This document shows, piece after piece, positions 9,695 through 17,528 of a DNA stretch of 64,000 nucleotides; within the stretch, counting starts at the first letter, position 1; each line of letters opens with the position of its first letter. The translations under genes and the position numbers were made by a program. This stretch comes from Dehalococcoidia bacterium. GTDB taxonomy: Bacteria > Chloroflexota > Dehalococcoidia > Lucifugimonadales > SHYT01. The stretch lies in NCBI GenBank assembly GCA_009693055.1, contig SHYA01000001.1:186001-250000 (forward strand). The letters are read 5' to 3'. Under the pieces are notes generated by a model. That model saw nothing but the letters and a program-made list of their open reading frames with translations, made no database searches and was not told the DNA's origin.

Positions 9695-10867
9695 ATGGTC
9701 AACACCAAGGCGAACGATCAAGTCAAGGCGCTCTTGGACAAGATGGTCAAGAACAAGGAGGAGGTGGGACTCCAGGTCGCCGCCTACCTGGACGGCGAGC
9801 TCGTGGTGGACTGCTGGGCCGGCCTGGCCGACTCCACCACCAACCGGAAGGTGGACGGCGACACGCTGTTCACCGTCTTCTCCACCACCAAGGGCATCAC
9901 CGCCACCTGCATCCACATGCTCGCCGACCGCGGCAAGCTGGACTACGACGCCCCCATCGCCAAGTACTGGCCCGAGTTCGCCCAGAAGGGCAAGGCCAAG
10001 GCCACCGTCCGCCACGGCCTCACCCACTCGGTGGGCCTCCCACTCATGCCGGATGGCATCACCACAGAGAAGATGTGCGACTGGGACTGGATGTGCAAGA
10101 CGCTCGCTGAAACGAAGCCCATGTGGGAGCCCGGAACCAAGACGGGCTATCACGCCTACACCTACGGCTGGATCCTCGGCGAGGTGCTCCGCCGCGTGGA
10201 CGGCCGCACCATCGGAAAGTTCGTGCAGGAAGAGATCTGCAAGCCTCTGGGCATGACCGACATCTACATCGGCATCCCCGGCTCGGTGGAGAAGCGCGTG
10301 GCGCGGCTAGAAAACGCACCGGTCCCGCCGGGCGCGCCTGTTTTCCCTGCGGATTCGCTCATCTTCAAGGCGATCCCTCCCATCGTGGGCACCACGGGCG
10401 AGGTGTTCAACCGCCCGGACGTGCGCCGCGCCTCCATCCCCGGCGCCGGCGGCATCATGAGTGCTCGCGCCCTCGCCAGGCACTACGCCGCCCTCGCGGG
10501 CGGCGGCACCCTGGGTAAGGCCAAGCTCATGTCCTCCAAGCGCGTGGACATTGCTCGCACCAAGCAGACCGAGGACACGGACTTCGTTATCGGCATGCCA
10601 ATCACCAAAGCGATGGGCTACTTCCTGGGCGGCGCCGGCCCGATGGACGCCGGCATGGGGCCTTCACCAAAGGTCTTTGGGCACGCCGGTGCAGGTGGGT
10701 CGAACGGCTTCGCCGACCCGGAGCACAAGTTCGCTTTCGGCTTCGCGAAGACGTTGCTCAAAGGCTTCGGGGACCCGCCACCGCCGGCAGCCGCAAAAAT
10801 AGCTGATGCGATCCGCGCCGCGCTGGGTCTCCAGATCCCAGCCGGGGTAAAGGAGAGAAGGAGATAA
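9695..10867 (+). CDS. Serine hydrolase of the beta-lactamase/esterase (class C-like) family
   Basis: 390-residue cytoplasmic enzyme with the penicillin-binding-like fold. The nucleophile motif S-T-T-K is at residues 63-66, and the Tyr motif is YHAYTYGW near 153-160, the form seen in esterase-type members rather than true beta-lactamases. A C-terminal HAG (FGHAGAGGS) replaces KTG. No signal peptide is seen. The natural substrate is unknown; lipid or polyketide esters are typical for relatives. The upstream in-frame start at 9599 is rejected because AAGAGGAGGGG stands directly before ATG 9695. Confidence 0.9.
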   Translation: MVNTKANDQVKALLDKMVKNKEEVGLQVAAYLDGELVVDCWAGLADSTTNRKVDGDTLFTVFSTTKGITATCIHMLADRGKLDYDAPIAKYWPEFAQKGKAKATVRHGLTHSVGLPLMPDGITTEKMCDWDWMCKTLAETKPMWEPGTKTGYHAYTYGWILGEVLRRVDGRTIGKFVQEEICKPLGMTDIYIGIPGSVEKRVARLENAPVPPGAPVFPADSLIFKAIPPIVGTTGEVFNRPDVRRASIPGAGGIMSARALARHYAALAGGGTLGKAKLMSSKRVDIARTKQTEDTDFVIGMPITKAMGYFLGGAGPMDAGMGPSPKVFGHAGAGGSNGFADPEHKFAFGFAKTLLKGFGDPPPPAAAKIADAIRAALGLQIPAGVKERRR

Positions 10868-10886
10868 GCCTCGCAGCAAACACCTC

Positions 10887-10915
10887 TTGCACCGCTGGGG
10901 TTCCTCTGCTAGACT
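10887..10915 (+). promoter_or_regulatory. Sigma-70-like promoter for an 18-codon ORF
   Basis: TTGCAC (10887-10892), 17-base spacer, TAGACT (10910-10915). It lies 28 bases upstream of the small ORF at 10944 and would start a transcript near 10922. Confidence 0.5.
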
Positions 10916-10943
10916 GCCGCCATCGGAAAGGAGGTGAGAGCTT

Positions 10944-11000
10944 ATGCGTAGTGACTCTGGCAAACCCGCACAGGCTCCCTCCCGCGAGGTGAGCGCCTAG
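10944..11000 (+). CDS. 18-residue small protein or leader peptide
   Basis: The ORF encodes MRSDSGKPAQAPSREVSA. It is preceded by AAAGGAGGTGAG (10927-10938), a full-length match to the anti-Shine-Dalgarno of 16S rRNA, the best in this window. A promoter lies upstream and a 17-bp-stem terminator ends the unit at 11070, giving a predicted ~150-nt transcript with only this ORF. The peptide is hydrophilic and has no membrane segment. Either a highly translated small protein or a translated leader/sRNA; I do not recognise it. A second SD-like stretch (GGAGGGAAGGAG, 11015-11026) is not followed by an obvious ORF. Confidence 0.5.
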   Translation: MRSDSGKPAQAPSREVSA

Positions 11001-11032
11001 TAGGCGACCCCCTCGGAGGGAAGGAGTACCGG

Positions 11033-11070
11033 CAACAAAAGGGCCCGCATGACTGCGGGCCCTTTTGTTG
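11033..11070. terminator. Bidirectional intrinsic terminator
   Basis: A perfect 17-bp stem (11033-11049 with 11054-11070) with a TGAC loop, containing AAAAGGGCCC and GGGCCCTTTT, so both strands have a T-run. It ends the small-ORF transcript on the plus strand and the aminotransferase gene on the minus strand. Confidence 0.92.
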
Positions 11071-11094
11071 TCTCAAGCCGCGCACGCGCAGCCC

Positions 11095-12285
11095 TCACGG
11101 AATGAGCTTGTGCTGTTTGGCTACGCGCGCAAACCCCTCAAGCGCGCCGTCCAGCACCCGCTCCTCCACGGAGTAAGAAATGCGGAAGTAGCCCGGCGCG
11201 CCGAAGCCCACCCCCGGCGTCACAATGACCCGCTCCTCCAGCAACTCCTTCATAAAGGCCACATCGTCCGGGATGGGTGATTTCGGAAAAGCGTAGAACG
11301 CCCCCTCCGGCTTGTGCAGCATGTACCCCGTGGCGCGCAGCCCTTCGTAGAGGCGGTCGCGCTGACGCTGGTACCAGGCCACGTCCACCCGCTGCTCCTG
11401 GAGCGTACGCACCACTCTTTGCATGAGGGCGGGCGCGTTCACAAAGCCCAGCACCCGGTTGGCGTACGTGCACGCGTCAACCAGCTCCTGCACGTCCGGG
11501 CACGACGGGTGCACCGCCAGGTAGCCGATCCGCTCTCCCGCGAGCGACAGGTCCTTTGAGTACGAGGTCACCAGGATGCTCGCTTGGTGGTGCAGCAGCG
11601 GCCTCGGGAGCGCCATGCCGTCGTACACCAGGTTGGCGTACGGCTCATCGCTCACCAGGTAGACGGAGTGGCCGAACCTGGTCTCCGCTCCCGCAAGCAC
11701 CCCGGCGATGCCGCGCAGGCACTCCTCGCTGTACACCATGCCGGACGGGTTGTTCGGCGAGTTGACCATGAGCACTTTCGTCCTGGGCGTGATCGCCTTT
11801 CGCAGCGCGTCCAGGTCCGGCTGGAATCCCTCAGTGAAGGGCACGACGCGTGCCACGCCGCCATGGTTGTCCGCGTAGCCAAGGTACTCCGGGAAGTACG
11901 GCGCAAGCACCAATACCTCGTCCCCCGGGTCCAGCAGCGCCTTGAACACCACGTTGATGGCCCCTCCCGCCCCACAGGTCATCACCACGTGCTGCCCGGT
12001 GAACGGGAGGCGAAGCTCCTTAGCGAGCTTGGCCGCGATTACCTGGCGCGTCTCAGGGTACCCGGCGTTCGGCATGTACCGGTGCGTGCCGGTGGCCGGG
12101 TCCTCCGCAAGCCGCTTCAGCTCCGCCCGGAACGCCGCGGGCGGCTCCAGGATGGGATTTCCGAGCGACAGGTCAAACACGTTCTGCTCGCCGTGCTGGC
12201 GTTTGAGCTGGATGCCCAGCTCAAACATCTGGCGGATCCAGGACCCTGCCTCCATAGCCTGGCGCATTCTGGCCGCGACTGGCAT
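11095..12285 (-). CDS. PLP-dependent aminotransferase, class I/II
   Basis: 396-residue fold-type I enzyme that transfers an amino group between an amino acid and a 2-oxo acid. Substrate not assignable. Key residues: NSPNNPSG (175-182), SDEPYANLVYD, Schiff-base Lys in SYSKDLSLAGERIGY (Lys ~244) and the phosphate-binding Arg eight residues later. The start at 12285 is preceded by AAGGAGAAGGCG. An upstream in-frame ATG at 12330 would add 15 unlikely residues. The gene stands alone and ends at a shared bidirectional terminator. Confidence 0.92.
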   Translation of the reverse strand: MPVAARMRQAMEAGSWIRQMFELGIQLKRQHGEQNVFDLSLGNPILEPPAAFRAELKRLAEDPATGTHRYMPNAGYPETRQVIAAKLAKELRLPFTGQHVVMTCGAGGAINVVFKALLDPGDEVLVLAPYFPEYLGYADNHGGVARVVPFTEGFQPDLDALRKAITPRTKVLMVNSPNNPSGMVYSEECLRGIAGVLAGAETRFGHSVYLVSDEPYANLVYDGMALPRPLLHHQASILVTSYSKDLSLAGERIGYLAVHPSCPDVQELVDACTYANRVLGFVNAPALMQRVVRTLQEQRVDVAWYQRQRDRLYEGLRATGYMLHKPEGAFYAFPKSPIPDDVAFMKELLEERVIVTPGVGFGAPGYFRISYSVEERVLDGALEGFARVAKQHKLIP

Positions 12286-12460
12286 CGCCTTCTCCTTCAC
12301 AAGAAACGTCCCCCGCCTGAGACAGGGCAAAGGCGCTCCGGCAGGGGGACACCGCAGACTGACACTAATGAACTAGTATAATCTCGCCACGGCAACGCAT
12401 CCAGGACGCGGTGCGAAGCTCGCCTCCACGCCCAGCCCACGATGCCATGAAAGGGATGAC

Positions 12461-13264
12461 ATGCCGGAGCCACTCGTACTCTTTGAGCGCGAAGACGGGG
12501 TAGCGACCATCACCCTCAACCGCGCTCACGCCCTGAACGCCTACACGCTGGACCTGGCCGCGGCGCTCGGAGACGCCATCGAGCGGTGCCAGGACAGCTC
12601 GGTCAGGGCGGTGGTTGTGACCGGCGCCGGTCGCGCCTTCTGCGCGGGCGCCGACATCAAGGAGCTGCTGAAGGCCATGGAGGAAGGCGGCCCTGAGGGC
12701 GGCGCGCGGTACGTGACCCAGCTCGTCAGAGACCTTCACCGGAGCGTTCTCCTGCCCCTGCGCCGGATGCCCAAGCCCGTTATCGCGGCCGTGAACGGCG
12801 CAGCGGCGGGCGCCGGCTTTGGCCTGGCGCTCGCCTGCGACCTCCGGATCGCTGCGGACGAGGCGCGCTTCGTCATGGCGTTCGCCGGGCTGGCCCTCGC
12901 GGCGGACAGCGGCGCCACCCACTTCCTTCCCCGGCTTATCGGCGCGCCACGCGCGGCGGAGCTCTACCTCCTGAACGAGCCGCTGGACGCCCGCCGCGCG
13001 CAGCAGCTTGGGATTGTCAACACCGTGGTGACTCTGGCCGAGCTGCCCGCAAAGGCGGCAGAGATGGCGCGCAAGCTCGCCAGCGGGCCAACGCTGGCCT
13101 TCGCCCGCACCAAGGCGTTGCTGGAGGGCACCTGGACGGCGTCCCTAGAACAGCAGCTGGCCGCCGAGGCGCAGGCGGTGTCCGAGACCGCAAGCAGCGC
13201 GGACTTTCAGGAAGGCGTGCAGGCGTTTACGCAGCGCAGGGCGCCATCGTTCCGCGGACGCTGA
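12461..13264 (+). CDS. Enoyl-CoA hydratase/isomerase family protein
   Basis: 267-residue crotonase-fold enzyme acting on acyl-CoA thioesters. It shows the oxyanion-hole segments GAGRAFCAGADIKEL (near residue 60) and AAVNGAAAGAGFGLALACDLRIA (near 110-130), ending in a normal helical C terminus. At the usual catalytic Glu positions the protein has substitutions (GLALAADSG where hydratases often have GL..D.G), so hydratase versus isomerase cannot be settled. A weak purine stretch, AAGGGAT, precedes the ATG. It stands alone, and a beta-oxidation role is only inferred. Confidence 0.88.
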   Translation: MPEPLVLFEREDGVATITLNRAHALNAYTLDLAAALGDAIERCQDSSVRAVVVTGAGRAFCAGADIKELLKAMEEGGPEGGARYVTQLVRDLHRSVLLPLRRMPKPVIAAVNGAAAGAGFGLALACDLRIAADEARFVMAFAGLALAADSGATHFLPRLIGAPRAAELYLLNEPLDARRAQQLGIVNTVVTLAELPAKAAEMARKLASGPTLAFARTKALLEGTWTASLEQQLAAEAQAVSETASSADFQEGVQAFTQRRAPSFRGR

Positions 13265-13314
13265 ACGGCGCCAACAGGTCCAGCGGAGCCGTGCCTTAAG
13301 AGTCCGCCTCCGGT

Positions 13315-13334
13315 CGTCCTTCAGCTGAAGGACG
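13315..13334. repeat. 20-bp palindrome with GTCCTTC/GAAGGAC arms
   Basis: CGTCCTTCAGCTGAAGGACG is self-complementary. A second palindrome sharing the TCCTTC/GAAGGA arms lies at 13436-13451. The two bracket about 100 bases of non-coding sequence between the enoyl-CoA hydratase and the zinc-finger membrane protein. No T-run follows either one. Confidence 0.7.
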
Positions 13335-13435
13335 CTCCCCCGCGCAGCATCGCATGGGGCTTTAGCCGCAGAGGGGTTAGGGGTGAGGTATTCCACAGAA
13401 CGAGCTTCAACCAGGATAGCTCAAGCCTGTCCTGA

Positions 13436-13451
13436 TCCTTCCGCGGAAGGA
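13436..13451. repeat. 16-bp palindrome with TCCTTC/GAAGGA arms
   Basis: TCCTTCCGCGGAAGGA is a perfect palindrome related to that at 13315-13334. Both lie in the 237-base gap 13265-13501, in which I see no gene. Confidence 0.65.
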
Positions 13452-13501
13452 CGAAGGAAATGTGGTGGCATTCCCTATAAACGAATCTCTGGCAAGGCAG
13501 C

Positions 13502-13993
13502 CTAGCGCAACCTGCTGGTGATGATGGCCAGTCCAACAATGCCCGCCATCAACGGCCACAGGCCGGAAAGAACCGTCCACGGGATCAGGGCCTCAAAGAC
13601 GGCGTAGCCCGCCAGGAAGCAGGCGACTCCCACCATCTGCAGCGGCGGCCCGCTCTTCCTGTTCGTGGCCAGGCTGACCACCTCGGCGGTAAGGTAGCTC
13701 ATGGTCAGGAGGATCAGGGCAGCAAGCACCCGGCTGCGAGAGATCACGTCCTCTCTGAACAGGAACCCCCCGAGCAAGCCCACGCCAACCGCCACCGCCA
13801 GTCCCGCAACAAGGCCCCGCACAAGGTACACGGGGTTGACCTGGTACGTGGGCACCCGCTTGAGACGGGCGCAGTCCCTACAGCGCGTCCCTACCTCCGT
13901 GTTCATCGCGCAGCGCCCGCAGATCGGCTTGTCGCACTTGCCGCAACGCAGCGCGGTCTCTACTTTCTTGTGGTTCGTGCAGACAGTGGTCAT
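13502..13993 (-). CDS. B-box-type zinc-finger membrane protein
   Basis: 163 residues. The N terminus has a B-box-like zinc module (CTNHKKVETALRCGKCDKPICGRC, then RCRDCAR), with paired Cys/His able to bind two metals. It is followed by an RVPTYQVNP linker and four predicted membrane helices. Bacterial proteins of this layout often resemble the front end of rhomboid-like membrane proteins, but no rhomboid catalytic Ser/His motif is seen. Function unknown. The start is set by the ATG at 13993, with no strong ribosome binding site. Confidence 0.75.
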   Translation of the reverse strand: MTTVCTNHKKVETALRCGKCDKPICGRCAMNTEVGTRCRDCARLKRVPTYQVNPVYLVRGLVAGLAVAVGVGLLGGFLFREDVISRSRVLAALILLTMSYLTAEVVSLATNRKSGPPLQMVGVACFLAGYAVFEALIPWTVLSGLWPLMAGIVGLAIITSRLR

Positions 13994-14152
13994 CCCGCCT
14001 ATTGTACCGAAAACGCTCCCAGTAGCGCCCGCGCCCGCGACGGCTATTCTGCTGTGATGCGTCCGCCCCAGTGCAACACTTCACCAGGACAACTCTTCAC
14101 ACAAGACGCGGCGCGGCATCGGCCTAATGCCTAATAAATAGGGGGGATAGCG

Positions 14153-14902
14153 ATGAGACTGAAGGGCAAGGTGGCAATCATCAGCGGAGGCGCCAGGGGA
14201 CAAGGCGCAGCGGAGGCGAGGCTGTTCGCCAAGGAGGGCGTCAAGGTCGTCATCGGGGACGTCCTGGACGCAGAGGGGACAAGGACCGCCTCCCAGATCG
14301 CGGAGGGTGGCGGGGACGCCATCTTCGTCCACCTGGACGTCACCAAGGAAGAGGACTGGAAGAGGGTAGCGGACACAGCGGTCAGTCGCTTCGGCAAGGC
14401 GGACATCCTGGTCAACAACGCCGGCATCCTGCGGATGGAAGGCCTGGAGGAGACCACAGTCAAGGTCTGGGACCAGGTCATAGACATCAACGCCAAGGGC
14501 GTCTTCCTGGGGACCAAGGCCGTCATCCCCGCAATGCGGAAGGCGGGTGGAGGCTCCGTCATCAACATCTCGTCGGTCGCCGGAATGGTCGGTGGTGCCA
14601 GCGCCACCGCTTACACCGTCTCCAAGGGAGCGGTCCGGCTGCTTACGAAGGCCACCGCCGTTCAGTACGGCAAGGAGAAGATCCGCTGTAACTCCATCCA
14701 CCCGGGCATCATCCAGACCGACATGACGGCCGATTTTCTGAAAGACCCCAAACAGCGCCAGCAGCTCATAACGAGCGTGCCGCTGGGACGCGTAGCCAAG
14801 CCGGAGGAGGTAGCGACGTGCGCGCTCTTCTTGGCTTTGGACGAGTCATCGTACGTCACCGGCTCCGAGCTGGTTGTCGACGGCGGGATGCTCGCCCAGT
14901 AG
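14153..14902 (+). CDS. Short-chain dehydrogenase/reductase (SDR)
   Basis: 249-residue NAD(P)-dependent oxidoreductase with a Rossmann fold. The cofactor motif is SGGARGQG (residues 11-18), followed by DV at ~63, NNAG near 89, catalytic Ser in NISSVAG and YTVSK (Tyr/Lys), and a C terminus ending in GSELVVDGGM, all classical SDR. An Asp after beta-2 (IGD) suggests NAD preference. AGGGGGGATAGCG precedes the ATG. A second, very similar SDR follows 40 bases downstream. Substrate unknown; relatives include hydroxysteroid and cyclohexanol dehydrogenases. Confidence 0.92.
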   Translation: MRLKGKVAIISGGARGQGAAEARLFAKEGVKVVIGDVLDAEGTRTASQIAEGGGDAIFVHLDVTKEEDWKRVADTAVSRFGKADILVNNAGILRMEGLEETTVKVWDQVIDINAKGVFLGTKAVIPAMRKAGGGSVINISSVAGMVGGASATAYTVSKGAVRLLTKATAVQYGKEKIRCNSIHPGIIQTDMTADFLKDPKQRQQLITSVPLGRVAKPEEVATCALFLALDESSYVTGSELVVDGGMLAQ

Positions 14903-14942
14903 GACCGCGTATACGTGTGAGCGCAGTACGGCGGAGGGTGAA

Positions 14943-15693
14943 ATGCGGCTCAAGGGCACGGCGGCAATCATCAGCGGAGGCGCCGGGGGGCAAGGCGCAG
15001 CGGAGGCCAGGCTGTTCGCCCAGGAGGGCACAAAGGTCGTCACCGGCGACGTCCTGGAGGCGGAGGGGACCAAGACCGCCGCGCAGATCGCCGAGGGTGG
15101 CGGCGACGCCCTCGGCGTCCGGCTGGACGTCACCAAGGAGGAAGACTGGAAGAGGGTGGTGGACACCGCAGTCAAGCGCTTCGGCAAGGTGGACATCCTC
15201 GTCAACAACGCCGGCATCGTTCGCATGGGCAACGTGGAGGAGACCACGACAAAACTCTGGGATGAGGTCATGAACGTCAACGCCAAGGGGGTCTTTTTTT
15301 GGTACCAAGGCGGTCATCCCGGAGATGCGGAAGGCGGGCGGCGGCTCCATCGTCAACATCTCCTCGGTAGCAGGAATGGTGGGCGGCTTTGGCTTGGCGG
15401 CTTACACCAGCTCCAAGGGCGCTGTCCGGCTGCTCACCAAGGCCACCGCAGTCCAGTACGGTAAGGCGAAGATCCGCTGCAATTCCATCCACCCCGGCCC
15501 CATAGATACCAACATGATGGATGTCGCACGAGATAACCCGGCAATGATGGACGCGATGATGGCGCAGGTCCCGATGGGCCGGATAGGCCAGCCGGAGGAG
15601 GTGGCCAACTGTGCGCTCTTCCTCGCCTCCGAAGACTCGTCGCACATGACCGGCTCAGAGCTGGTCGTGGACGGTGGAATGCTCGCCTCGTAG
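14943..15693 (+). pseudogene. Second tandem SDR, with a +1 frameshift in a T7 run
   Basis: The gene starts at ATG 14943 after GGAGGGTGAA and reads as an SDR closely related to the gene at 14153-14902 (SGGAGGQG, NNAG, NISSVAG, YTSSK, GSELVVDGGM). The frame changes at the seven T's of 15294-15300. With six T's the protein would read GVFFGTKAVIP and be full length, 250 residues. The rest shows no decay, so this is either a sequence error in the homopolymer or a very recent mutation. Confidence 0.85.
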
Positions 15694-15783
15694 CCAGGGG
15701 CGTGCCTGATCTAAGGACATGCATCTGTGACGGCCACGCTTTCCAGCGCAGAGATCACGCGGTAGAGAAAGGGACGCGGTCCC

Positions 15784-16524
15784 TTAGCCCGGCTTGTCGC
15801 CCCACAAGATGGCGGCAGAGCCGAAACCCACCCGCTGGTGACGCACATCGGAAAGCCCGGCGGCCTCCATCATCGTGGCCAGCTTTTCCACGTCTGGAAA
15901 GCGCGCCACGGAGGCGGGCAGATAGGCGTAGGCCTCGCGGTCGCCCGCCAGGAGCTGCCCCAGAAGCGGCGTGACGGTCCGGAAGTACCACCGGAAGATG
16001 CGGGGCAGCACTCCGCCCTCCGTCATCGGTACGATCTCCAGGATGACGACACGCCCCCCAGGACTCGCGACGCGCGCCATCTCCGCCAACGCGAGGGGGA
16101 GGTCCGCCACGTTGCGCATGTTGAAGCCGGACGTCACCCATTGAAACGCGGCGTCGGCGAAAGGGAGCCGGAGCGCGTCACCCGCCACCAGCGTCACGCG
16201 GTCGCGGCGCCGTCTCCGGCGGGCCTTTGCATCGGCGAGGCCCAGCATGGACGGCACGAAGTCTACCCCAACCACGTGTGGCGCGCCGCGCTTGAGCAGG
16301 GCCAACACAAAGTCGCCGGTGCCCGTCGCCACGTCAAGCGCGCGCGTCTGGTCGCGTCCGTCCCCCCGCGGCTTACGCTCTATGGCGAGTGCCGCGGCCC
16401 GCCGTCGCCACCGGTGATGCATCCCCCCGGAGATCACCGTGTTCAGCAGGTCGTACCGCGGCGCAATCCGCTGGAACATGGAGCGGACGTACGCGCTTTT
16501 CTCTTCGCCGCGCAGATGGGCCAT
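15784..16524 (-). CDS. menG: Demethylmenaquinone/ubiquinone C-methyltransferase
   Basis: SAM-dependent methyltransferase of about 246 residues catalysing the last C-methylation of menaquinone (MenG/UbiE). Signatures: RIAPRYDLLN near the N terminus, ALDVATGTGDF (SAM-binding motif I), GFNMRNV, and the C-terminal FGSAAILWGDKPG. With nuo genes in the same window, menaquinone respiration is a reasonable inference. The start at 16524 is preceded by GGGGGGTTGCG. A 20-residue longer frame exists but has no ribosome binding site. The 5' end overlaps a DUF503-like ORF. Confidence 0.92.
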   Translation of the reverse strand: MAHLRGEEKSAYVRSMFQRIAPRYDLLNTVISGGMHHRWRRRAAALAIERKPRGDGRDQTRALDVATGTGDFVLALLKRGAPHVVGVDFVPSMLGLADAKARRRRRRDRVTLVAGDALRLPFADAAFQWVTSGFNMRNVADLPLALAEMARVASPGGRVVILEIVPMTEGGVLPRIFRWYFRTVTPLLGQLLAGDREAYAYLPASVARFPDVEKLATMMEAAGLSDVRHQRVGFGSAAILWGDKPG

Positions 16525-16715
16525 CGCAACCCCCCAAACAGCATCTCCTCCGCCGTATGGAACAACAGGACGGCGGTCTGCCAACGGCCCTGCTCGCCCA
16601 CCTCCGCGATGGAGACGTTAAACCGCTGGCGTACGCGCTGCGTCACGGACTGAAGGAGCTGGCGCTTGCCTTTGAGCGAGTAATTCTCAGCAAGCTGGAG
16701 CGTTACCCGGCACAT
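16443..16715 (-). pseudogene. DUF503-like gene, shortened and running into menG
   Basis: The first ~45 residues match the DUF503 pattern well: CRVTLQLAENYSLKGKRQLL, then RQRFNVSIAEVGEQGRWQTAVL. In the family this is followed by a second beta-alpha unit. Here about eight residues seem missing before HTAEEML, after which the frame reads through the first 82 bases of menG and gives non-family sequence. I judge it a C-terminally damaged copy. It could be a genuine overlapping gene. Start uncertain (ATG 16715 or GTG 16727). Confidence 0.45.
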
Positions 16716-16833
16716 CACGACGTTCACCGGCTGCTCGCTTTCACCGCACCCCCACGGGTCTCCGGCCACCAGACCGCCCACCCGTTGGCGGCGGTCTGCT
16801 ACACTGATATTAGCCTAAACACGGAGGTACAGC

Positions 16834-17001
16834 ATGCCCCCGAGCAGAGAAGGTGGAAGACGTGACGCCCGCTGGCACGAGACCAAGAAGCCGAAGAAGG
16901 GGAAGGAGAAAACCCCTCAACCGAGCACGGTGCTCGCGCACGTGCCAGAGCCGCAGGTAATTCCCAAAGGGAAGGCAGCCAAGAAGCAGGAGGAGCTTTA
17001 G
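16834..17001 (+). CDS. Small basic hypothetical protein (55 residues)
   Basis: It starts at ATG 16834 after ACGGAGGTAC, a good ribosome binding site. The product is Lys/Arg-rich (ARWHETKKPKKGKEK), ends in a short PxVIPKGK-like segment, and has no membrane helix. It resembles small basic proteins found in Chloroflexota genomes, from memory only. It lies alone between divergent and convergent neighbours. Function unknown; nucleic-acid or ribosome association would be a guess. Confidence 0.65.
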   Translation: MPPSREGGRRDARWHETKKPKKGKEKTPQPSTVLAHVPEPQVIPKGKAAKKQEEL

Positions 17002-17034
17002 CAACTCCTCGCAGCAAGAACAATTAGCGCCTTG

Positions 17035-17526
17035 TCATGCGCCAGCCTTGCTCGCTGTCTCGAGACGCTTGAGGCCGTAGCTGGTCTGGTGTTCCAGCAG
17101 CCGCTGGAGCGCTTCAGGGCTTACGTCGCGGGGGTACTGCCCGCGGGTGTACCGGTCCCGGATGAACTCAACCATCTCCTGAAGGGCGATAGGGCGGTTC
17201 CGTTCAGCCAGCAGGACCCGGAACACCGCCTCAAGAAGGGGTGTATCCGACGTCAGGTAATCCGGCGCTCGCGCGGAATAGTCCGCCGCGGAGTTCATCT
17301 CCTCTTGCCACGCCTCCACCTTTTTCCCACCTTTCCTCTCGTCTTTGCCCTTGGCGCCCTTGGTCACGGACGCCTTAGCGCCCGGACGGCGGGCCCGGAT
17401 GACCTCGTCAAGGGCTACCCCTCGGGTCTCATACCAGGAGGGGTCAATCACATACCATGGCCCGGCATAAGTTGTCGCAGGGGTAGGAGAAACGGCCTTG
17501 GTTGCGCTTTGCTTGCGTGTCGGCAT
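17035..17526 (-). CDS. Hypothetical protein downstream of moeA
   Basis: 163 residues beginning MPTRKQSATKAVSPTPATTY. A conserved-looking segment, GPWYVIDPSWYETRGVALDEVIRARR, is followed by a Lys/Gly-rich disordered stretch (residues ~50-70), then a helical C-terminal half that looks like a small winged-helix or helical bundle. No catalytic motif is visible. Its ATG lies 2 bases after the moeA stop, so the two are co-transcribed. No function is assigned. Confidence 0.7.
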   Translation of the reverse strand: MPTRKQSATKAVSPTPATTYAGPWYVIDPSWYETRGVALDEVIRARRPGAKASVTKGAKGKDERKGGKKVEAWQEEMNSAADYSARAPDYLTSDTPLLEAVFRVLLAERNRPIALQEMVEFIRDRYTRGQYPRDVSPEALQRLLEHQTSYGLKRLETASKAGA

Positions 17527-17528
17527 AG

